In this document: piece after piece, positions 3,979 through 9,599 of the stretch
Position numbering within the stretch: the first letter of the stretch is position 1
Layout: every line of letters begins with the position of its first letter
Assembly: GCA_900550585.1 (NCBI GenBank)
Contig: URST01000075.1
Coordinates: 1 to 9,599 of the forward strand
Length of the DNA stretch: 9,599 nucleotides
Direction: 5' to 3'
DNA from: an uncultured Eubacteriales bacterium
GTDB taxonomy: Bacteria > Bacillota > Clostridia > Oscillospirales > Oscillospiraceae
Translations under genes and position numbers: made by a program
The notes under the pieces: model-generated
Seen by the model: the letters and a program-made list of their open reading frames with translations, nothing else
The model's database searches: none
What the model was told of the DNA's origin: nothing

Positions 3979-5349
3979 TTATTCTCTCCCTTCTGGTATC
4001 TTGGCGATCATCGTCCTGTACACATGCCGGAAGAACAGCAGCGTCAGGGTCAGCGAGAACACCTCCGCGATGGGGTAGCACCACCACACCAGATTGTCGT
4101 TGCCGATGGACGCGCCGTACCGCGCCAGCACATAGGCGATGGGTACCAGGAACACCAGCTGCCGCACGATGGATGTGATCATGGAGTAGATAGACTTGCC
4201 CAGTGCCTGGAACGAGCTGCCCAGCGCGATGCACGCGCCGGCCATGCAGAAGCTCAGGGAGATGATGCGCAGGGCGGGGATGCCCACCGCGAGCATGGTG
4301 TCTGTGGCGTCGAAGATCCGCAGCAGCGGGCCGGGGATCAGCAGGAACAGCGCCGTGCCGAACACCATGATGCAGGAGGCGTACAGCGTGCCGCGCTTGA
4401 TGGTTTCCACCATGCGGCGGCGGTTCTGGGCGCCGTAGTTGAAGGCCACGATGGGGATGACGCCGTTGTTCATGCCGAAGATGGGCATGAAAATAAAGGA
4501 GTTCAGCTTGAAATAGACGCCGAAGGCGGTGGCCGCCGTCTCGTGAGCGGAGTGGTAGACGATGAGGATCTTGTTCATCAGGAACGTCATGACGGAGCCG
4601 ATGGCCACCATGATGACGCTGGGCAGGCCGATGGCGTAGATCTCGCCGATGAGCCGCCAGTCCGGGCGGAAGCCCCGGAGGGACAGGGTGATGTCGGTAT
4701 TTTTCTTATGGTTGAAGTAGATGGCCAGTGCGCAGCCGCAGAGCTGGCCGAAGATAGTGGCCACGGCGGCGCCGGCCACGCCCATGTCCAGCACAAAGAT
4801 AAACACCGGGTCTAGCGCAATGTTGATGATGGCGCCAAGCCCCTGCGTGTACATGCTCAGCAGGGAGCGGCCCGTGCCCTGCAGCAGCCGCTCGTACATG
4901 ATCTGGCAGAACATGCCCAGAGAGCCGATGGTGACGATGCGCAGGTAGTCATTGCCCATCTGGATGATGCTCTCCACCTGGGTCTGGGAGCGGAAGAACA
5001 CATCGGAGCAGGTCAGACCCAGCACGGCGGAGATAACGAAGCCCACCACGGCCAGAAACACGCCGTTGTTGGCCACCCGATCGGCCCGCTCCCGGATGCC
5101 GGCGCCCAGTGCCCGGCCCATCAGGGCGTTGACGCCCACGGCGGTGCCGGTGGCCAGACCGATCATCAGATTCTGGGCGGGGAAGGCCAGAGACACGGCG
5201 GTCAGTGCCTGCTCGCTGACGCGGCTGACGAACACGCTGTCCACGATGTTGTACAGCGCCTGCACCAGCATGGACGCGATGATGGGCAGGGACATATTCC
5301 AGATCAGCTTCGTAATGGGCATGACGCCCAGCTTGTTTTCGTTCTGCAT
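3979..5349 (-). CDS. MATE family multidrug efflux transporter
   Basis: This 456-residue polytopic protein is expected to export cationic or toxic compounds across the cytoplasmic membrane using a Na+ or H+ gradient. The length is typical, and about twelve hydrophobic segments can be followed. The MATE-typical first segment LPIIASMLVQALYNIVDSVF (21-40) is followed by helices around 60-80, 95-115, 137-157, 168-186 and 190-212; the second half repeats the pattern from about 235 to 443. The loop after the second helix (NALMGRALGAG) and its mirror in the second half (VAFNYGAQNRRR) are also family-like. The start at 5349 has AAGGAG (5355-5360) 5 nt upstream; the frame stays open further back but runs through a terminator, so longer starts are unlikely. 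It has its own promoter and terminator and is probably monocistronic. The substrate cannot be told from sequence. Confidence 0.93.
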   Translation of the reverse strand: MQNENKLGVMPITKLIWNMSLPIIASMLVQALYNIVDSVFVSRVSEQALTAVSLAFPAQNLMIGLATGTAVGVNALMGRALGAGIRERADRVANNGVFLAVVGFVISAVLGLTCSDVFFRSQTQVESIIQMGNDYLRIVTIGSLGMFCQIMYERLLQGTGRSLLSMYTQGLGAIINIALDPVFIFVLDMGVAGAAVATIFGQLCGCALAIYFNHKKNTDITLSLRGFRPDWRLIGEIYAIGLPSVIMVAIGSVMTFLMNKILIVYHSAHETAATAFGVYFKLNSFIFMPIFGMNNGVIPIVAFNYGAQNRRRMVETIKRGTLYASCIMVFGTALFLLIPGPLLRIFDATDTMLAVGIPALRIISLSFCMAGACIALGSSFQALGKSIYSMITSIVRQLVFLVPIAYVLARYGASIGNDNLVWWCYPIAEVFSLTLTLLFFRHVYRTMIAKIPEGRE

Positions 5350-5387
5350 AACGGCTCCTTCTTCGTGACGTATATTCTCAGCTTTCC

Positions 5388-5396
5388 ATTGTAGCA
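5388..5396 (-). promoter_or_regulatory. Extended -10 promoter of the MATE gene
   Basis: On the - strand, TGC-TACAAT occupies 5396-5388, giving a start near 5381 and a leader of about 32 nt before the ATG. No good -35 hexamer is seen (a T-rich stretch lies there), which an extended -10 can tolerate. It lies after the alaX terminator, so the transporter can be expressed independently. Confidence 0.5.
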
Positions 5397-5416
5397 TGTC
5401 CGCAGGAAAAAGAAAA

Positions 5417-5451
5417 CCCCTGAAAGTGCGCGAATTGCACACATTCAGGGG
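5417..5451 (-). terminator. Intrinsic terminator of the hisS-aspS-alaX operon
   Basis: The outer 8-bp stem CCCCTGAA/TTCAGGGG continues into GTGCGC/GCACAC with one A-A and one C-A mismatch and a GAATT loop. On the - strand GGGGTTTTCTTTTTCC provides the T-tract. It starts 47 nt after the alaX stop. Confidence 0.85.
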
Positions 5452-5498
5452 CGCATTTTTGTGGAAAAACGAAAGAAATGTTTCGCGCGGCGAAGCTT

Positions 5499-6647
5499 TT
5501 ACAGGCCCGCGAAGAAGGCGCGGATCTCCTCCGCCGTGCAGGCGGCGCTGCCCTGGGCGAAGCCGTCCCGTCCGCCGCCGCGTCCATGGAGGGCGGCGTT
5601 CATGTCCTTGATGAGGGGACGCAGGTCGCCGCCACTCTCGATGACGGCGTACTGATAGCCGCCGTCGCTGCCGGCAAACACGGCGCAGCGTCCGCCCGCC
5701 GCTTTGGCGATGGCGTCGCACAGACGCCGGGCGCCGTCGCCGTCCAGCTTCTCCGTGATGTGCAGGACGCTGCCGGCGCTCCGGTACTGCTCCGCCGTGT
5801 GGACAAAGGCGCTCTCCTCCAGCCGGGCGGCCTTCTCCTTCAGGGTCAGCAGCTCCTCCTGCATGCGGCTGACGGCGGCAAAGGCACTCTGGGGCTTGAC
5901 GGACAGGGCCTGCCCGATCTGGCGGGCCTGCTCCCACCCGGCGGACAGATAGTCCAGCGCCCGCTGGCCGCACAGCAGCTCCAGCCGCACGCCGTCCCGG
6001 AATTTCTGGCAGCTCAGCAGCTTCACAAGGCCCACCTGCCCGCTGCTGGCCACATGGGTGCCGCAGCAGGCGCACATGTCCGCGCCGGGGAACTCCGTAA
6101 TGCGCACCGGGCCGGTGAGGGCCTTTTTGCTGCGGTAGGGCAGGGAGGCCAGCTCCTCCGGGGAGGGGTACCAGATATGGATGGGCCGGTCGGCCCAGAT
6201 GTAGGCGTTGGCCTGGCGCTCCACCTCCAGCGCCTGCTCCCATGTGATGGGAGCGTTGTAGTCGATGGTGACCACGTCGGCGCCCATGTGGAATCCCACG
6301 TTGTCGCAGTGGAACGTGCTGCACAGCAGGCCGGAGATGATGTGCTCCCCGGAGTGCTGCTGCATGTGGTCGAACCGCCGCGCCCAGTCGATGACGCCCC
6401 GCACCTGCTGCCCCACGGACAGCGGGCCGGCGCAGGTGTGGACGATGACGCCGTCCTTTTCCTGCACGTCCGTCACTGGCACGCCGTCCAGCGTGCCGCG
6501 GTCGGCGGGCTGACCGCCGCCCTCCGGGTAGAAGGCGGTGCGGTCGAGGATTACGGCGAAGCCGTTCTTCACAGCCTGGCAGGACTCCACCGCGGCGGTG
6601 AAGTCCTGCATAAAGGCGTTTTCGTAATAGAGCCTGACGGTGTCCAT
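5499..6647 (-). CDS. AlaX-type alanyl-tRNA editing protein (long form with DHHA1 domain)
   Basis: AlaX proteins are free-standing relatives of the AlaRS editing domain that hydrolyse mischarged Ser- or Gly-tRNA(Ala) in trans. This 382-residue protein has the full long-form layout: an N-terminal barrel with AFYPEGGGQPADRG (38-51), the zinc-binding HxxxH in QQHSGEH (H98, H102), the second half-site CCGTH (C194, H198), a coiled-coil-like stretch rich in E/K/L (about 255-280), and a C-terminal DHHA1 domain ending in GRGGGRDGFAQGS (355-367). There is no aminoacylation domain, so it is not AlaRS. An extra cysteine precedes the usual motif (CACCGTH). The ATG overlaps the aspS stop by one base (TGATG), pointing to translational coupling in a hisS-aspS-alaX operon. 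The stop is TAA at 5499-5501. Confidence 0.9.
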   Translation of the reverse strand: MDTVRLYYENAFMQDFTAAVESCQAVKNGFAVILDRTAFYPEGGGQPADRGTLDGVPVTDVQEKDGVIVHTCAGPLSVGQQVRGVIDWARRFDHMQQHSGEHIISGLLCSTFHCDNVGFHMGADVVTIDYNAPITWEQALEVERQANAYIWADRPIHIWYPSPEELASLPYRSKKALTGPVRITEFPGADMCACCGTHVASSGQVGLVKLLSCQKFRDGVRLELLCGQRALDYLSAGWEQARQIGQALSVKPQSAFAAVSRMQEELLTLKEKAARLEESAFVHTAEQYRSAGSVLHITEKLDGDGARRLCDAIAKAAGGRCAVFAGSDGGYQYAVIESGGDLRPLIKDMNAALHGRGGGRDGFAQGSAACTAEEIRAFFAGL

Positions 6648-8431
6648 CAGTCGTCCTTCTCCACGTCGCCCACGATGGCGATGTGCAGCTCGTCCAGCTG
6701 CTTCTGCTCCACGGTGGAGGGCGCGCCCATCATCACGTCCTGGGCGTTCTTGTTCATGGGGAAGGGGATGATCTCGCGAATGGAGCTCTCACCGGCCAGC
6801 AGCATGACCATGCGGTCCACGCCCGGGGCGATGCCGGCATGGGGAGGTGCACCGTAGCAGAAGGCGTTGTACATGGCGGGGAACTTCTTCTTCACGTCCT
6901 CCTCGCCCAGACGCACCAGCTCAAAGGCCTTGATCATGATCTCGGGATCGTGGTTACGGACGGCGCCGGAGCTGAGCTCCACGCCGTTGCACACCAGGTC
7001 GTACTGGTCGGCGGTGATGGTCAGGGGATCGATCTCGCCCCGCTCGGCCTTCAGCAGCACCTCCAGACCGCCGCTGGGCATGGAGAACGGGTTGTGGCAG
7101 AATTCCAGCTCACCGGACTCGTCGCCGATCTCGTACATGGGGAAGTCCACGATCCAGCAGAACTCGTAGCGCTCCTTGTCCATGTGGCCCTCGCAGGCGG
7201 CGCCCAGCTTATTGCGCAGGACGCCGGCGGTCTTGATGGCCGCGCCCTTGTCGCCGGCGGCCACGCCCACCAGCATGTTGGGCTTCAGGCCCAGCTTGGC
7301 GGTAAGCGCCTCCTGGCAGCCGGTCATGAACTTGGCGATGCCGCCGGCCAACTGGCCGTTCTCGTCCACCTTGAACCAGTAGGGCTTGCTGCCGGACTGC
7401 ACCTCCACGTCGGTGCACAGCTGGTCGATGGCCTTGCGGGTCAGGGTGCAGTCGCTGACGGCGATGGCCTTGACCACCTTGCCGTCCAGCTGCTCAAAGC
7501 CGCAGCCCTTCACCTCGTCGGAGATGTCGGTGAGCTTCAGGTCAATGCGCAGGTCGGGCTTGTCGGAGCCGTAGGTCTCCATGGCGTCGTTGTAGGCGAT
7601 GCGGCGGAACGGCGCAGAGGATGCCACGTTGTAGGTGCCGTACTTGGCGAAGATGGGAGGCAGCACGTCCTCCAGCACGGCGAAGATGTCGTCCTGGGTG
7701 GCGAAGGCCATCTCCATATCCAGCTGATAGAACTCGCCGGGGGAGCGGTCGCCGCGGGCGTCCTCATCCCGGAAGCAGGGCGCGATCTGGAAATAGCGGT
7801 CAAAGCCGGAGGTCATCAGCAGCTGCTTGAACTGCTGGGGCGCCTGGGGCAGGGCATAGAACTTGCCGGGATGCTTGCGGGCGGGCACCAGATAGTCCCG
7901 GGCACCCTCGGGGGAGGAGGCCGTCAGGATGGGGGTGGTGATCTCCAGGAAGCCGTGATCGGTCATGGCGGCGCGCAGCGCGGCCACCACCTGGCAGCGC
8001 AGGATGATGTTCTGCTTCACCGCGGGATTGCGCAGGTCCAGATAGCGGTACTTCAGGCGCTGCAGCTCATCGGCCTCGCGGCTGCGGTTGATCTCAAAGG
8101 GCAGGGAGTTGTAGCGGCAGCGGCCCAGCACCTCGATCTTGCTGGGCACCACCTCGATATCGCCGGTGGCCTGCTTGGGGTTCTTGCTGGCGCGCTCCCG
8201 CACCACGCCCTCCACGCTGATGGTGGACTCCTTGTTCAGGTCGCGGATGACGGCCATCATGTCCTCGGTCTCCACCACGATCTGGGTGGTGCCGTAGAAG
8301 TCGCGGAGCACCACGAAGGCGAAATTCTGGCCCACAGCGCGGACGTTCTCCATCCAGCCCACCAGCTTTACGGACTGGCCCACATGCGCCAGCCGCAGCT
8401 CGTTGCAGGTATGTGTACGCATCTGCATCAT
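6647..8431 (-). CDS. aspS: Aspartyl-tRNA synthetase
   Basis: AspRS, a class IIb synthetase, charges tRNA(Asp) with aspartate in the cytoplasm. At 594 residues it has the normal bacterial length. The order is: N-terminal OB-fold anticodon-binding domain (about 5-105, VKLVGWMENVRAVGQNFAFV); class II motif 1 region (FLEITTPILTASSPEGARD, 161-179); motif 2 FRDEDARGDR (220-229); the bacterial GAD insertion domain (about 300-415); and motif 3 GIAPGVDRMVMLL (533-545). The first ATG (8431) is chosen because AGGAGG (8440-8445) lies 8 nt upstream; ATGs at 8428 and 8422 are possible alternatives. It follows hisS by 62 nt with no terminator between them and overlaps alaX. Whether it also charges tRNA(Asn) (non-discriminating type) cannot be decided here. 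Confidence 0.97.
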   Translation of the reverse strand: MMQMRTHTCNELRLAHVGQSVKLVGWMENVRAVGQNFAFVVLRDFYGTTQIVVETEDMMAVIRDLNKESTISVEGVVRERASKNPKQATGDIEVVPSKIEVLGRCRYNSLPFEINRSREADELQRLKYRYLDLRNPAVKQNIILRCQVVAALRAAMTDHGFLEITTPILTASSPEGARDYLVPARKHPGKFYALPQAPQQFKQLLMTSGFDRYFQIAPCFRDEDARGDRSPGEFYQLDMEMAFATQDDIFAVLEDVLPPIFAKYGTYNVASSAPFRRIAYNDAMETYGSDKPDLRIDLKLTDISDEVKGCGFEQLDGKVVKAIAVSDCTLTRKAIDQLCTDVEVQSGSKPYWFKVDENGQLAGGIAKFMTGCQEALTAKLGLKPNMLVGVAAGDKGAAIKTAGVLRNKLGAACEGHMDKERYEFCWIVDFPMYEIGDESGELEFCHNPFSMPSGGLEVLLKAERGEIDPLTITADQYDLVCNGVELSSGAVRNHDPEIMIKAFELVRLGEEDVKKKFPAMYNAFCYGAPPHAGIAPGVDRMVMLLAGESSIREIIPFPMNKNAQDVMMGAPSTVEQKQLDELHIAIVGDVEKDD

Positions 8432-8493
8432 TGTTTTGTCCTCCTGTTATGATAATGAATCGTATAGTTGATAAAAAATATTACTGACTGTTG

Positions 8494-9599
8494 TTACTTT
8501 TCCAGAATGACTGCGCCCTCGTTCCGTCTGGCGAGGCCGCTCTGGATCAGTGCCAGCGTCTCGTCAAAGGGCAGGGTGGTCTGCTCACCGGAGGTCATGT
8601 CCTTGCAGGCCACCATGTTCCCGGCGATCTCGTCGTCGCCCAGGAACACCACATAGGGCACGCCCAGCTTATCGGCGTAGTTCATCTTTGCCTTGAACTT
8701 CTTCTGCTCGGTGTACAGCTGGGTGCGGATGCCGGCGGCGCGCAGCCGGGTGGCCAGCGTCACGGCGGGAGCCAGATCGGCGGTCATGGGCAGGATCAGC
8801 ACATCGGCGGGCGCCGTGGGCAGATCGGGATTCAGCATGCCCTGCTCGCCCAGCACATAAAACAGGCGGGTCAGGCCGATGGAGATGCCCACGCCGGGCA
8901 GCTGCTTGTCGGTATAGTACTCTGCCAGATTGTCGTACCGCCCGCCGGAGCAGACGGAGCCGATCTCCGGATGATCCAGCAGCGTTGTTTCGTATACTGT
9001 GCCGGTGTAGTAGTCCAGACCCCGGGCGATGGTCAGATCCACGGCGAAGTTCTCCGCCGGGACGCCGAAGGCGGACAGGTACTTTACCACGGTGTTCAGC
9101 TGGTCCAGACCCTCGTCGAACACCTCGCTGCGGCCCCGGTAGCCCTCCAGCGCGCTGAGCACCTGCTCATTGCTGCCGGTGATGGCGATGAATTTCAGGA
9201 TCTCGCCGGCGCTTTCGGCGGACACGCCCACCTCATCGGTCAGCAGCGTCCGCACCTTCTCCGCGCCGATCTTATCCAGCTTGTCCACGGTGCGCATGAT
9301 GTCGCCGGACTGCTCCGTCAGGCCCAGCATAGCGTAAAAGCCGTTGAGGATCTTCCGGTTATTCACCCGGATCTGGAACCGCTTCAGCCCCAGAGAGGTA
9401 AAGGTCTGGTAGATGATGGCGGGGATCTCCGCCTCGTTGGTGATGTCCAGCTTACCGTCGCCGATGACGTCGATATCCGCCTGATAGAACTCCCGGAACC
9501 GGCCGCGCTGGGCGCGCTCGCCCCGGTAGACCTTGCCGATCTGATAGCGGCGGAAGGGGAAGGACAGGTCGTTGTAGTGCAGGGCCACATACTTGGCCA
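8494..9599 (-). CDS. hisS: Histidyl-tRNA synthetase, C-terminal part (5' end outside window)
   Basis: HisRS, a class IIa synthetase, charges tRNA(His) with histidine. The visible 368 codons begin inside the catalytic domain (AKYVALHYNDLSFPFRRYQI), upstream of motif 2, YRGERAQRGRFREFYQADID. The HisRS-specific histidine-binding segment RGLDYYTGTVYE and the glycine-rich GGRYDNL follow. A C-terminal anticodon-binding domain (DVLILPMTADLAPAV ... LGVPYVVFLGDDEI) completes the protein. The frame is open to the window edge, so the start lies outside. The stop TAA is at 8494-8496. It leads the hisS-aspS-alaX operon; hisS-aspS pairs are common in Firmicutes and often carry a T-box leader, but that region is outside the window. 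Confidence 0.96.
   Translation of the reverse strand, partial: AKYVALHYNDLSFPFRRYQIGKVYRGERAQRGRFREFYQADIDVIGDGKLDITNEAEIPAIIYQTFTSLGLKRFQIRVNNRKILNGFYAMLGLTEQSGDIMRTVDKLDKIGAEKVRTLLTDEVGVSAESAGEILKFIAITGSNEQVLSALEGYRGRSEVFDEGLDQLNTVVKYLSAFGVPAENFAVDLTIARGLDYYTGTVYETTLLDHPEIGSVCSGGRYDNLAEYYTDKQLPGVGISIGLTRLFYVLGEQGMLNPDLPTAPADVLILPMTADLAPAVTLATRLRAAGIRTQLYTEQKKFKAKMNYADKLGVPYVVFLGDDEIAGNMVACKDMTSGEQTTLPFDETLALIQSGLARRNEGAVILEK

Noticed and set aside
3554..4078. 174-codon + strand frame, and - strand frames over 3418-4234
   Set aside because: They cross the MATE terminator and the inverted-repeat element, lack start signals, and show no recognisable domain.
5350..6324. Long N-terminal extension of the MATE frame (an alaX-overlapping fusion of 781 codons)
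   Set aside because: The extension runs through a terminator hairpin and overlaps alaX in another frame on the same strand. The ATG at 5349 has a good ribosome binding site and matches the usual MATE start.
5478..6857. 459-codon + strand frame opposite alaX
   Set aside because: It spans the alaX/aspS junction with no family resemblance and has low-complexity composition; alaX on the - strand has clear zinc and DHHA1 motifs.
6683..8452. 589-codon + strand frame opposite aspS
   Set aside because: It is an antisense shadow produced by GC-rich codon use. Its product is a low-complexity H/G/A/V/L-rich sequence with no motif, while aspS on the other strand has every class II motif.
8432..8493. 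Internal promoter or terminator between hisS and aspS
   Set aside because: The 62-nt gap is AT-rich but shows no hairpin and no convincing -35/-10 pair, so cotranscription is the simpler reading.

Overview
The window reads as a chromosomal segment of a GC-rich Clostridia member, most likely an Oscillospiraceae-like gut Firmicute. This is inferred from gene content, strong GGAGG-type ribosome binding sites, G/C-ending codons and hairpin-rich intergenic DNA; no rRNA or other phylogenetic marker is present to prove it. The coding parts are housekeeping genes, while the middle (about 2050-3980) is a repeat- and signal-rich intergenic zone.

Left block, + strand: the C-terminal part of gyrA (cut by the window start), a 113-residue two-TM membrane protein overlapping gyrA by ATGA, trmO (tRNA m6t6A37 methyltransferase) and rnhA (RNase HI). 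Between trmO and rnhA sits a partial duplication: the rnhA leader and first ten codons occur twice, separated by about 110 bp of unrelated DNA. This creates a 55-codon chimeric ORF whose stop overlaps the intact rnhA start.

Middle: directly after rnhA there are three TTCAYR hexamers and a degenerate fourth at an exact 11-bp period, followed by a -10-like TAATAT. This is the layout of a PhoB/PhoP (Pho) box promoter. About 60 nt beyond the predicted start is a strong bidirectional terminator, so the predicted product is a roughly 100-nt pyrimidine-rich RNA with no reading frame: a candidate phosphate-responsive sRNA. Next comes a small XRE-family repressor gene (- strand) with its own terminator, and upstream of it a dense operator region (11-bp perfect inverted repeat, 21-bp direct repeats 33 bp apart) overlapping an outward-facing promoter. 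That promoter points into about 720 bp without a credible gene but full of perfect hairpins, including a 229-bp MITE-like element with a three-way-junction core.

Right block, - strand: hisS (5' end outside the window), aspS and an AlaX-type alanyl-tRNA editing protein form one translation-quality operon (aspS stop and alaX start overlap as TGATG), closed by a terminator. A MATE efflux transporter follows with its own promoter and terminator. The + and - blocks converge at about 2830-2946, where two terminators separate them.
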